Of a stretch of DNA of 64,000 bases, positions 54,490 through 64,000 are shown piece after piece. The position numbers were made by a program, and so were the translations under genes. The number at the start of each line of letters is the position of its first letter. Position 1 is the stretch's first letter. This DNA comes from Ceratopteris richardii (lineage: Eukaryota; Streptophyta; Polypodiopsida; Polypodiales; Pteridaceae). The stretch is taken from positions 109,242,952 through 109,306,951 of the forward strand of contig CM035433.1 of the NCBI GenBank assembly GCA_020310875.1. Direction: 5' to 3'. The notes under the pieces are model-generated. The model did not search any database, had not been told where the DNA came from, and saw only the letters and a program-made list of their open reading frames with translations.

Positions 54490-55139
54490 ACATGAGAAGG
54501 TTATGTACAACCTATACAAATTTTGCAGGTTCTAGGTGATCCATAATTCTTCAGTTGGCTTGATGATAGGCCTTGAGCCATGATCTTGATATGTTGACCC
54601 CGAGAAACTCCTCCATAATCTCCAATTTTATTGTACTTCATTTGTTTTGTCTTCTTGTTGGGCACACTGGTCATCTGCTAGGGATACCCTAAATCCTTCA
54701 GTAAAATATTGTCTCCTCCATACTGCAACTTTTGTATCTTTGTGTCAGCAACTTTATAGCTTAATCTGCAAAATTTCATTTTCACTATTCCAGCTTCTTC
54801 ATCAAATGGAAACCTCTGTTTCCAAAGACTTGTAGGTACTCCTTCCACATCCTTGTAAAGCCCTACACTCACTATCATAAAAATTGACATAACAGATGAT
54901 ATCCATACCAATATCCATAAAAAAGTGGCCATTGACACATGATTTGAAGTATCTTCATCACTGTTGCACTTAAGGGCTCTTCTTTTCTCCTCTCTTCTAT
55001 GGCCTTTAATTGAGACTGTCTCACTCGAGTCGGTAACCTGAATGATGTCCTCTTTCTCTTCATATGCTTCCTCTCTACTTGAGTTTGGAAAAATTCCATA
55101 GCAGTAAGATGGGTCGTCTGCATGGAGCCAAGCCAACAT
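54490..55139 (-). pseudogene. GyC RT stub joined to integrase tail
   Basis: ORF 54678-55139 follows GyA from the PR-RT spacer (WLHADDPSYCYGIF) into GLYKDVEGVPTSLW, the start of RT. At about 54598 the sequence jumps to the GyA integrase end and 3' region (ISRLKAYH-type codons, then TTGCAGAATTTGTATAGG-like sequence). About 2.5 kb of catalytic pol present in GyA is therefore missing. Confidence 0.85.
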
Positions 55140-55181
55140 GTTTTCATCTTCATATAAATTTGCTCCTTCAAATAGATCTGC

Positions 55182-56066
55182 TTATGGGTTGTCCAACAAT
55201 TCGTCTTCCATACAAATACCAATTGTCTGCATCATGCTTGTATTTCTCTGATTGTCAGGTCCTTCTTCTAAAATTATTTGTTGCAACTCTTTTCCCTCTT
55301 GCTTTACCCACATTGAATCCTTGCCCCAGTCATGCAGCACATTGGCATGCCTTAACCAAGGTCTCCCAATTAACAGGGGGAAACTTCCTTCTACCTGTGG
55401 CAGCCTTAAAACAACAAAGTCCAAGTTGAAGATGGTACCTTATATCTTGACTGGGACTCCAAGGACCACTCCCATAGGCCTTACTATGCTTTGTTCTGCC
55501 AGTGTTACAGTGAAGTTTGCTGGTTTTGAAGGGTGTAGTCCAATCTTTTTCATGGTATATTTAGGCATCAAGTTAATGCCAGAACCACCATCCACAATAA
55601 CTCCTTGAAACTCATGACCTCTGATAGAGACTATCAGCCGAGGGCTCTTATAATCTGTGAGGGGTGCTTCCCCTACTTTATGCATAACTGCAGTCTTTGC
55701 CACTAAACTTATTGTGGACGTTTCATCAATTATCTACAAGAGTTTTGACCTGAATTTCCCATCCATCTTTATTAAATTAAAAATACTGACCTCCTTTTTC
55801 ATGGACTTGAGTAGTTTGGAAGCTTCTGATTCCTTAAGAGCATGGGCTCCATTTGACTTATCAAACTCCTCATGAGCCCTATTGAATGCATGTCCAATGG
55901 CATCATTGGTACCTATGAAATTTTTTGTTTTCCTTGTATCTGCACATGTGGTGGCTTTGTCTTCAGATGCAACTTTGTCTTTGTTCAATCCCTTAATCAT
56001 TGATTCTTGACCTTTGTCCACTTGGAGCCTTCCCCTTGCTTCTTTTCTACACTGTAAAAGATTCAA
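55182..56066 (-). pseudogene. GyC protease
   Basis: Same minus frame across ORFs 55734-56066, 55440-55703 and 55182-55424, separated by stops. It has VSIRGHEFQGVIVDGGSGIN (Asp-Gly-Gly), VTLAEQSIVRP, LDFVVLRLPQVEGSFPLLIG and RPWLRHANVLHDWG. It is nearly the same as GyA 42400-42800, which supports Asp-Gly-Gly as the family state and not a mutation. Confidence 0.9.
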
Positions 56067-56731
56067 TTTCTTCTAACTGCACCACCCTGGTAGATGGTGA
56101 TGGCACCCTGGCTTGCTCCACCATTTCTTCTTTGCACACACAAATCATTTGAATGTGGGGCCCAGATGAAGATGCTTGGTTCTTAGGACAAAAATTAGTA
56201 TAGTGGTCTCTAGCCTCTGGGCAGTTCCTGCAAGGAGGGGCATTTTCTGGTAGAGTGCACCTACCTTGATAATGCCCACATTCTCCACATCTGAAACAAA
56301 TAATTGGCCTCCTTGGCCCATTTCCAAAGTTATCCCTCTATCTAGGTTTATAATTGTTACCTTGGTTGGGTGCGGCCACCATCACATTTGCTGGTGGTAG
56401 GGGTCCTCCTTGTGTCCAATATGTTGTTGCCGACATTCCTCTTGATTGGCATTCTTGGGCCTCATGACCAACTTTCCTACATAGTTGGCAAGTCACACTT
56501 AACAGAGGACATTCACTTACTATATGACCTTGCTTGATGCACATGGTACACCGAAGTCCACTCTTGATGCCACCCCATATTTGATCTTGATAATAGGGTT
56601 TCCAAGTCTACCTGACCTTCCATGCTCCTTACTGATGAAGTTGATGAAAGTGGACTGGAGGATCTTCTAACAACCTTCCTTCTTGTTTGCTTGCAGGTGA
56701 CCCTCAATGTTTGGGACCAGGTTGCAGTCAT
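56067..56731 (-). pseudogene. GyC gag, capsid deleted
   Basis: The N-terminus (56513-56731, TWSQTLRVTCKQTRRK) jumps at about 56585 straight into the zinc-knuckle part, with MCIKQGHIVSEC, CQLCRKVGHEAQEC and CFRCGECGHYQGRC-type knuckles. The capsid domain (about 730 bp in GyA) is missing. The first knuckle, damaged in GyA, is intact here. Confidence 0.88.
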
Positions 56732-56893
56732 GAGCTGTTCATAATCCTCTTAGTATGAGATAATTGATAAGAATATGTCCCTCCTAGCCCAATGAAGTAG
56801 TACTGTCTGCACTTGAATAGTGCTTCTCCACACTACAATATGTCTTTTCCTATGCTCAAATCTCCTTGGAGTCCCACCATGCGTGCCAAATTT

Positions 56894-57857
56894 TGTTGGT
56901 GGATTCTTGGACAAGAAGGGATTTGCGTGTTTGTAGGAGAAAAGGGAAAGAAAAGAAGAAAGATACACACTGGAAGCCTCTATCGATTGATTATAAGAAG
57001 ACAAATACAATGACCAAATACACAAGGTCTTGTTGCTGTTGGCCTTCTCTGCACCAGACCTCCACCTTCTCCAAGCCTGCACTTGTGCACACCTTGCACC
57101 AAGCTTCCAATAAGGGGGAGGGTTGGACACCTATCGGCACGCGCACAGCTTCAATGAGACCTTGGGATCCTTGGAGTGAATGGCTTAGCACTTCTCTGCA
57201 CACTTCCTTGGTCACTCTTCATGCACACCTTGCACTTCACTTCTCTGTGTCGCACACTGTGTGTATCTTGCACTCTCTCTTGCCTAACTTAGACTATGCT
57301 CACCTTGCTTAGTCTTAGAATAGTCCAAGAATAGTCCTTGCCTTGATTTGAGTGTCGATTCACGTACGCTCCTCAATGCAAGAGTATCTTGGTGCTCACT
57401 TTGATGTCCCAAGATTGTCTCCCAAAAGTGGCAGCCAACAAATCCCTTTTTTTTCCTGTATTGACTTTAGCCTAAAACAAAAAATTTAATTGGGGGGCCA
57501 TACTTTCACTTCTGTGTACGCTGCCGCTTCACATACCTTCACATTTTGCTTTTAAATCTTCACTTGTGCACCTAAGAGAGGGTTCACCTGAACCTTCCAA
57601 AACACTTTAAAACAATTTTGAACCTTAGGAAAATTACAGAAATACCTCTGCAACCTGCAACCCACTTTCTGCAATTTTACCCTTTGTGGACAATTAATGA
57701 TGCACTACCTGTGCACTTTGACACTTGAACTTTAACACTTTGACTTTTCCCATGTTGACTTTGACTTTGACCTTGTGGACTTTCAACTTTTGACTTTGAT
57801 TGCAATTGACTTTGACTATGGTTGACTTTGACCAGTATGACTTTTATGGGCTCAACA
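56894..57857 (-). repeat. GyC 5' LTR (964 bp)
   Basis: Most complete LTR of the A/C family. Minus strand TGTTGAGCCCATAAAAG...AATCCACCAACA. The U3 end (57710-57857) has about ten TTGAC words by hand count. The minus strand continues AAAATTTGGCACGCATGGTG at the presumed primer site. Confidence 0.9.
57710..57857 (-). promoter_or_regulatory. TTGAC (W-box core) array in the GyC LTR U3
   Basis: Alternating TTGACTTTGAC words, the same design as in the GyA LTR although the exact spacing differs between copies. Confidence 0.55.
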
Positions 57858-59056
57858 TTATAGAACAATTTGAAGAACAGGTGGTCAAGGTAATGAAAGA
57901 TGCAAAGATTGAAAGTAAGAGCCTAGAATAGATTTTGAAGCCGTTCAATATCCCTTACGGAATACTAAAGGAACAGACATGCCAATATATAAAGTTGACC
58001 ACCAATAAAGAACCAGATAGCGATCTACAATTTACATGAAGACATTCACATATACACAAGAAGAATTTGATAAAGCAGATCCTATCTGGAGATGCAAGTT
58101 TTTGGAAAGAATCCTATGTTATGGATACACTGGGAATCGGCACCATATGTGCTTCAAATCAACCTATCTTTTTGCCCAGTACCTAGAAGACGCTCTTAAA
58201 TGCAATTTTGGGAAGCACAACGCCAGGGTAGCTTAAATAATACATGGCTAAACTATTTGCTATTACGTAGTCCACCACGTAACTACTTATCGACAGAAGA
58301 ATACATGGTGAAGACCATCGAATTTTGGATCTCTAGATATGGCACGATATCGGATTTAGCCATTAAAATGACAAACAAGATTTTGAGTATGCTACTTACA
58401 GTATTAAAGGTGTTTCAACACGCGCAATATTTCTTTTGAACTTCATCGGAATTAACCAGGGAGTAGATGCCCTAGTTTTTGATCTATCTACTACACCTAG
58501 TCGCTTAATGCTCATGGCAATATACTTAAGACTTATGTTTCTGCCGAGTCCATATATGCAAACAATTAAAGAAGCATTCTTTAGAGGGTTTTTTTGAAAT
58601 GGATTCAAAAATATTTGCCAAAATATCTTCCAACTTAAACGCACGACTGGTAGCCTATGAACTAAGCTTTTTAGCAGACCATAGACAGGCACCATATGGG
58701 CTGTAAATCCAGACCTTCATACCTTCCACTGTTTGCGTGCGTGGCAGCCCGACTTAACACAACAACCCAAATTTAAAGAGGTTATTGGTGAGCTAGACTA
58801 CAAATCAATTGTAGTTCATCTCCACTGGTTGCATGTGAAAAGAAAAGAATAAGACCAAAACCAATGCAATAGGTCTTGAGTTATGATCAGTTCCTTGAAC
58901 ACTAGTAAAACTATATTATTACGACTTCCACAGGAGTTGGCAGTGGTCGATTATAAATAGGCTATAAGTTAATCAGGAACCAGATCGACTACAGGCACAT
59001 AATTGAGACAAGAAGCAAAGCCTATCAAGGGACGACAAAAACAAAGAGGGGGAGAG
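57858..59056 (+). pseudogene. GyB accessory ORF of unknown function, conserved in GyL
   Basis: Several overlapping frames between GyC and the 3' LTR encode one decayed protein: EQFEEQVVKVMKDAKIES and LKPFNIPYGI (57860-57965), FTYTQEEFDKADP and LCYGYTGNRHHMCF (58040-58160), VKTIEFWISRYG, IKMTNKILSMLLTVLKVFQH (58310-58425), and YLRLMFLPSPYMQTIKEAFF (58530-58590). The same words with conservative changes occur in GyL on the minus strand (62.6-63.3 kb). No family is recognised; no signal peptide or clear membrane segment is visible. GyB stops and shifts make it non-coding now. The polypurine tract AAAGAGGGGGAGAG (59043-59056) ends the segment. Confidence 0.6.
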
Positions 59057-59915
59057 TGTTATAGAGCAAAGAAGAACAGAGATGCAAAGAAAAAGAAGGG
59101 CCCCAAAATTTTTCTATAATATATTTTCCAATGTAAATGCACTAGAGGAGTCCTCTAGATGCATATCCATAGATATCTGCATCATTACTCTTGTAAACTA
59201 GTAGGAAATTAGTCTTTTTGTCATAAAGTGCCGGTCCCTTGTGTGAAAGGACCATTTTTAAGGCACAAATATATAAGTCATTTTGTGACTCTTTGTAAAT
59301 ACTTTTGCCATTGTGAAGAAGTAGAGAAGAAATTCGAATTTTCTTCTTTCCTGCTGATTTCCTCCTTCTATGTGATCTTTTGTGTGTGTGTGTGTAATGC
59401 TTGGAACTTGTGTGTAGGACTGTTATCTATCCCTTTTCATCACCTTTGAACTACTATAGTGTGTGTGTGAGCCCTCACGAGTTATGGAGTGAGTGTTGAT
59501 GTTTCCCACCATTCACTATTTTGCGTATGACTTGAAGAGTGTTTGTCAGATTTGAGTGAAAATACCACCATTAGATGTGTCTCGTCAAGAGCTTCGAAAA
59601 ATCTTGCTATTGGCCATATTCGGAGTTCTGAGCTGGGAGAAAAGTTCGAATTTGTGCTTACTACTATAAATGGTATCGTGGCATGTATTTTCAGAGGATT
59701 AGTGAGTTAAAGAGGTAGTTAAGTCTTTTCACATGCATTGTAGCCTAGCCACTTCACTTTCCATCATGTGCGCACACATCCTCATACACTTGGTTCATGT
59801 GGTTCCTCGAATTGATAATTAAACGTGTATCTATCCACCACTATATGCACTTGTGGGGCGATTGAGATTAAGTCTCATCGACACAAGTCCTAAGACTTCA
59901 CGACTTAGGTACACA
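59057..59915 (+). repeat. GyB 3' LTR (859 bp)
   Basis: TGTTATAGAGC...CTTAGGTACACA, a direct repeat of 35251-36145, followed by the AAAGG duplication and CoD. Scattered substitutions show that the insertion is not recent. Confidence 0.92.
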
Positions 59916-59925
59916 AAAGGGTACA

Positions 59926-60441
59926 ATGAATGAGGGATTGTTCTATCCCTTCACTTCTGACAAAGATATAAAGATGTATTCTAATGCAGATTGGGCTGGC
60001 TCCAAGGATGATAGGAGGAGCACTTCAGGATACCTATCTTTTGCAGGTTCAAAACTCATATCTTGGTCATCCAAGAAGCAACCAACTATGGCCTTATCTT
60101 CCACAAAAGCAGCATATAGAGGTTTGACAAATGCAACCCAAGAAGCTATGTGGCTTAAACAATTGTATGCAGAGTTGGAGATACATTCCTACACTCCAGT
60201 TATCTTTGGAGATAACACCAGTTCACTTCATTTGGCTAGTAATCCTGTGTACCATGCCAAGACTAAGCACATTGAAGTGCATTATCATTATGTTAGGGAG
60301 AAATTGTTAAGCAAGGATATACAATTATCCTATGTATCAACTCATTTGCAATGTGTAGATATACTTACCAAAGCATTGGATGGAACAAATATGAACAGGT
60401 TCAAATTGATGATTGGGTTGCAAGAGATCAAGGAGCAATGA
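59926..60441 (+). pseudogene. CoD RNase H
   Basis: 171-codon open frame: MYSNADWAGSKDDRRSTSGY (the first acidic position Ser-Asp is now Ser-Asn), SWSSKKQPTMALSS, STKAAYRG where STEAEYRG is expected (the catalytic Glu is Lys), IFGDNTSSLHLA (Asp kept), TKHIEVHYHYVREKL and DILTKALDG to a stop at 60441. Open but with two active-site substitutions. It closely matches CoE 21280-21757. Confidence 0.92.
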
Positions 60442-60471
60442 AGATCAATCATGTTAGGCTTGAAGGGGAGC

Positions 60472-61549
60472 TGTTGGTGCAAATTAAGCCCAAGCCTACA
60501 TACTTGATCACCTCACAAAAGCTTGATGTATTAGCATATCACTTGGAAGGCTTCATATGTACAACCTCTTATAACTTTGCTCTACAATTACCCATTGTAA
60601 AAGGTCAATAAGACCACGAGGAGTTAGGAAGCATATAATCTCATATCATTTGGTCGTTGAGTCAAGAGAGAATCAATCCTATACTTTAGGATTCACTTTT
60701 AGGTGTAGATTTGAATTTGAATTCAAATCTTTGGCCACAACTAAAACTATAAAAAGAGGATATGGAAGGCCCACATGTATCTCGAGGTAGAGAGATCATT
60801 TTCATGTACTTTCATTGCGAAGAAGAGTTCATCTCATAGCTCACTCTTTCCTCACTCATTGAGCAATGATTTATTTCCAATGACATTGTACTTTTACATG
60901 ATTTAATTCATACATGATCATTACTTATTACTCTCATATCTTGTATAGTTGATCATTTTCTATGATTCAAAGCATGCTATATTCAGCATAGTGTCTATTT
61001 TAATCTATTTTAATCCTACAAAGTTTCATTATTAATGCTTCCCGTGATTGTCAGTTATTAATCAATCTCTGCTCACTGGTTTGTGATTGTCAAGGCCCTT
61101 AAAAGTTGAGATGGATGATTAATTTGCTAAACATATTTCTCTGCATATAGTTCATCATTTTAGATGATTTCACTCATGATTGGTAGCTTTTTAAACTTGT
61201 TGAAGTTCTCGAAAAGGAATTTTATCAATTGCTGCTGTACTTAGAGAATGGTTCAAGACTTTGAGTAGGTGTCTCAACCAAAATAGCAAGTTTTGTACCT
61301 TGGATCATATGCCTATCTATCTATTTTGATCCCACCATTAGTGGATCATCTTCCAAGAAACATATGTGATTACTTATGCATATTAGCAAGCTAAAACACT
61401 CTCGAGCCATTAGTGGATCATCTTCCAAGAAACATATGTGATTACTTATGCATATTAACAACACTCTCGAGCCATTACTTATAGTAGGTGTGAAGTAGGT
61501 TTGACTACACCAACTCATCTCTTGTGATTATTCACCATCTCCTCCAACA
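60472..61549 (+). repeat. CoD 3' LTR (about 1078 bp)
   Basis: TGTTGGTGCAAATTAAG...TCTCCTCCAACA. It shares its ends and the ACTATAAAAAG TATA-like block with the CoE LTR, but the middle is diverged. It contains a tandem duplication of about 67 bp around GCCATTAGTGGATCATCTTCC (61335-61470). Confidence 0.85.
61335..61470. repeat. imperfect tandem duplication in the CoD LTR
   Basis: CCATTAGTGGATCATCTTCC...ACTTATGCATATTA appears twice in succession (61334-61387 and 61408-61457), each followed by ACACTCTCGAGCCATTA. It looks like replication slippage. Confidence 0.85.
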
Positions 61550-61934
61550 CATTGCACACCTCAAGCGCACAGACAAGCTCATGAAGAAGAAGATACACAA
61601 GCAAGAAGAAGAAAATTTGAAAATTTTAAAGTGCACTCTTGATTATGGAAAGAAGTCTTTACAAAAGAGTCACAAGTGACTTATATACATGTGCCCTAAT
61701 TTTGGTCTCTTCACACAAGAGACCGGCACTTTCTCTATAAATCAAAGTTCCTACTACTGTATGAAGGTAATGTTACAATCTTTAGGGATTATGCATCTAG
61801 AGGAATCCTCTAGAGCATTTATAATGCTTCTCATTGTTTTACAACGGATTTTTGGGAAAAGAAAAATGATCCATTTCTTGAAAATTTAGGGGGCTTACTC
61901 TTCTTTTCTCTCTTGTCTTTAGTTCTCTGCAACA
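61550..61934 (-). repeat. GyL 3' LTR, partial
   Basis: Minus strand TGTTGCAGAGAACTAAAG..., with CTAGAGGATTCCTCTAGATGCAT, AGTGCCGGTCTCTTGTGTGAAG and GTATATAAGTCACTTGTGACTC in the same order as the GyB LTR (35380-35530). The remainder was cut off where CoD is inserted. Confidence 0.85.
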
Positions 61935-62499
61935 CACACACTCTCTCTCTCATCCCTTGATAGGCTTTTCCATTTTTCCTGACACACAACAAGTGGTTGA
62001 ACCTAGGATACATATGGTAATTGAGCCTTGTTGACCTCATTCCTCTCTTGACAAGTTGTTCCTGTTTGACTTGATTTGTAGTTCTCCTGTATATATATTC
62101 TTTAACCACACACCACCTACGGCCCTTGGTATTCCTTATATTCATACATCGGGATTGCTACATTATCATTGTTGGCCATGCACATAAGCTATGGCTAAAG
62201 ATGTGGTAACATAGGTTGGGAAGTGCAGTCTTGCAACTATTTGGGGCCCATGTCTTTTCTTTTTCATGTGTCTTGTTTTAGCCTGACATGTACCCCTGTA
62301 GAGATTTGGGTAAAGTGTATTGTTTAATGAATCACTTTCTTTTTTCAGTTTCTTCTTCTTTTCCTTTTACTCATTTCTCCTTCCATACATCCCTCCTCCT
62401 GAACTTTGTCATCCCCGATAGACTTTTGATGGTGATGCATGTACGTTTGGTAGACTTTTGTTTAGCAGCATTGATGAGATTGGCTTCTCTTATCATAAA

Positions 62500-63325
62500 A
62501 TGATTTCACTATTTTGACTTCAAACCATCATTTGGTGCTTGCTGATGGTCAGCAAAAAACATGAGTTCAGATGCTACTAATTGGGCAATTAAGTTAGTTG
62601 ACATTTTCAAAATTATCTTGGAGTCCATTCAAAAAACCCTATAAAAATGGTTCTTTGAACATTTGTAGGTAAATACTCGGAAAAAACATTAATCTGGAAT
62701 AGCGTGCCATAGTATTTAAGTAAATTGGAATAATGGAAAGATAAAAAATGAGTGCATATGTGCCTTGGCTGATGCCGATGAAGTTCAAATGGTGTACTCA
62801 ACATGCTTGAAAACTTTCAATATTGTTAGTATCGTTCTGAGTACCGTATTGGTGAGCTTGATCATTAAATCAAGTACATGGGAATGTTTGGATAACCAAA
62901 ATTTTATGATTCGGACCATATTATTTTTTCTAGGTAGAAAGTTATGTGGCAGGCTCGATAATAACAAAAAATTGAGCTGTTGATTATTTATTTTATCATT
63001 TTGCTATTGTTCCCAAAATTGTGGCCATGGTCGATGCCTTGGCACTGGACAAAATGTCAAATTCACTTGTAATAGATATGGTGCCTCTTGCTAGTGCACC
63101 CGCAAAGTTGGATTCTTCTCCAAAAATGCTTTCTCTAGACATGATTGGTTGCACCAAATTCCTCATATGTATAGCTAAAAGTATTTTCCTTGAAGTTCAA
63201 GTCCTTTTTCTTGATTCCATATGGTATATTGAATGGCTTTATGATTTTATCCAAGTCTTTGCTTTTTATCTCTTCTTCTTTCATTACACATACCACTGAT
63301 TCTTCAAACTTTTGTGTCATACAAG
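62500..63325 (-). pseudogene. GyL accessory ORF, homologue of GyB 57858-58600
   Basis: ORF 63135-63320 reads QKFEESVVCVMKEEEIKSKD, IKPFNIPYGI and FSYTYEEFG. ORF 62785-62967 reads MVRIIKFWLSKHSHVLDLMI then LTNTVLRTILTILKVFKHVEY. Further on, in another frame, are words like MARYSRLMFFPSIYLQMFKE. Compared with GyB most changes are Lys/Arg, Ile/Val/Leu or Glu/Asp, so the sequence was under protein selection before decaying. Function is unknown. Confidence 0.6.
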
Positions 63326-63496
63326 ACCCTAATAGTGCTCTTGCTTTCTAGTCTAGCCTTGGAGTGTATGGCATGGGAATTTCATCAAATGTTTACTGAT
63401 GTTGATCTTGTGTTGGAGATGGAACAATGGGGGAGAAAGAGGACATTCTTGAGTCTCCTCAGTAGCCAAATTTGTGTTTTTCACTACTAGTGTCCC

Positions 63497-64000
63497 CATG
63501 TTCACATATGAAAGTATTTGGTTGTATTGCATATATACATGTTCCAAATGCGTTGAGGACAAAGCTTGATCCAAAAGTAGAAAAATGTATCTTCATTGGG
63601 TCCCTTGAGCAAAAGGGATATAAATGCTAATAAGCCACTCACACGATAGGTGAATGTAAGCACAAATGTGATGTTCGATGAAATTTCAAGCTTCTATGCA
63701 GATGCCAAAGAAGGACTTAATCTTGACTCAAATGAAAAAGGAAATGTTGAAAAATCAAGTGCAGAATCTCAAGTTTTGAGTGGACTTGATGCATCACCAA
63801 GCAATAGATCTAACTCAAATCCATGGAGTGGAAGATTGCATGGAAATTTCAGTCCAATAAATTCATCAATTACATCAAAGAAAGGTAAAGAGAAGATTTA
63901 TACTAGTAGTAAAGCATCTATAGGTTTTGCAGACATTGATGGAGATTGAAGCGCTTCAGAAAAGAGCCTTGATGAGGAACTTGGATTGCCCTCTATGAAT
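63497..64000 (+). mobile_element. CoM: CoI-family copia fragment running off the window
   Basis: Plus-strand sequence starting abruptly at the GyL boundary with the integrase C-terminus (VFGCIAYIHVPN, KLDPKVEKCIFIG, LEQKGYKC). It then has the linker ORF 63650-63949 ([33 protein letters not shown]) and [10 protein letters not shown]. The linker matches CoI 11190-11538 nearly word for word. A stop at 63947-63949 and another near 63629 show that it is broken. Its RT would lie beyond the edge. Confidence 0.92.

Larger units (their letters stand above)
52486..57857 (-). mobile_element. GyC: deletion derivative of the GyA family, inside GyB
   Basis: 5' LTR (56894-57857), truncated gag, zinc knuckles, PR, a stub of RT, the last codons of integrase, a G/GA-rich 3' region and a partial 3' LTR (52486-53146). 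RT core, RNase H and most of integrase are absent. GyB sequence flanks both sides (…CATAGTG and TTATAGAAC). The 3' LTR has lost its final roughly 317 bp, so no duplication can be scored. Confidence 0.9.
35251..59915 (+). mobile_element. GyB: 24.7-kb nested Ty3/gypsy insertion (Tat/Athila-like)
   Basis: Two B-type LTRs (35251-36145 and 59057-59915) in direct orientation are flanked by the perfect duplication AAAGG (35246-35250 and 59916-59920). Excising 35251-59920 rejoins CoD RT to RNase H in sense. GyB's own plus-strand sequence is the leader (36146 to about 36750), gag-pol and accessory ORFs (45449-52485) and 57858-59056. GyA and GyC, both minus, fill the rest. Confidence 0.93.
59916..61549 (+). 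mobile_element. CoD, right part: RNase H and 3' LTR
   Basis: Continues CoD after GyB (AAAGGGTACAATGAATG). It includes RNase H to 60441, the polypurine tract TGAAGGGGAGC (60461-60471) and the 3' LTR. The right edge CCAACA at 61549 lies inside a reversed B-family LTR (GyL). CATTG follows, but the left duplication cannot be tested because CoD's 5' end is missing. Confidence 0.92.
61550..63496 (-). mobile_element. GyL: B-family gypsy 3' end, inverted
   Basis: The minus strand carries a partial B-type LTR (61550-61934), the polypurine-side sequence GCCTATCAAGGGATGAGAGAGAG matching GyB 59018-59056, and the accessory ORF (62.5-63.3 kb). It is bounded on the left by CoD's LTR and on the right by CoM at about 63497. 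It confirms that the accessory region belongs to the B family. Confidence 0.8.

Noticed and set aside
61335..61470. Two direct repeats considered as a possible CRISPR-like or regulatory array
   Set aside because: Only two units in an LTR, with no spacer regularity. Slippage duplication explains it, and the organism is a plant.

Overview
The window is plant nuclear DNA built almost entirely of nested, decayed LTR retrotransposons. The evidence is Ty1/copia polyproteins in PR-IN-RT-RNase H order with initiator-Met tRNA primer sites, non-chromovirus (Tat/Athila-like) Ty3/gypsy elements, and a plant-type PPR fragment. No intact host gene, rRNA, tRNA or CRISPR array was recognised. The deep nesting suggests a large-genome seed plant; the species cannot be read from the sequence. 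Element names (GyX = gypsy, CoX = copia) are provisional.

Left nest (1-26079). A gypsy fragment, Gy1 (1-2312, +), is cut by copia CoG (2313-4825, -), and CoG is cut by copia CoF1 (from 4826, -). The 231-bp left LTR of CoF1 was hit twice: by copia CoH (4901-16355, -) and by copia CoE (16474-22856, +, duplication CAGTG). CoH carries copia CoI in its gag (9108-14472, -, duplication TTCTT). CoF1's coding remnant follows (22905-25666), and a second F-family end (CoF2, 25667-26079) abuts it.

Middle (26080-31900). This is the least repeat-like DNA. It holds a broken CCHC/coiled-coil gag-like gene (minus, about 26082-27230), a PPR-protein fragment (minus, about 29526-29681), and several kilobases with nothing recognisable.

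Right nest (31900-64000). Copia CoD (+) is rearranged at its left end with an inverted relative (CoJ) and a 110-bp gypsy scrap. CoD is split by a 24.7-kb gypsy insertion, GyB (35251-59915, duplication AAAGG). GyB itself holds two related minus-strand gypsy elements: GyA, nearly complete, and GyC, a deletion derivative. CoD's right LTR ends inside the LTR of another B-family element, GyL (61550 to about 63496, -). A sense fragment of the CoI family (CoM) runs off the right edge.

The B family (Gy1, GyB, GyL) is the most novel content. It has two successive integrase-type H2C2 zinc fingers, a second retropepsin-like domain after the integrase, and an unrecognised accessory protein before the 3' LTR that is conserved between GyB and GyL. 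The A/C family carries dense TTGAC (W-box core) arrays in U3 and long G-rich tracts in its 3' region. Every element is coding-defective, usually through different lesions.
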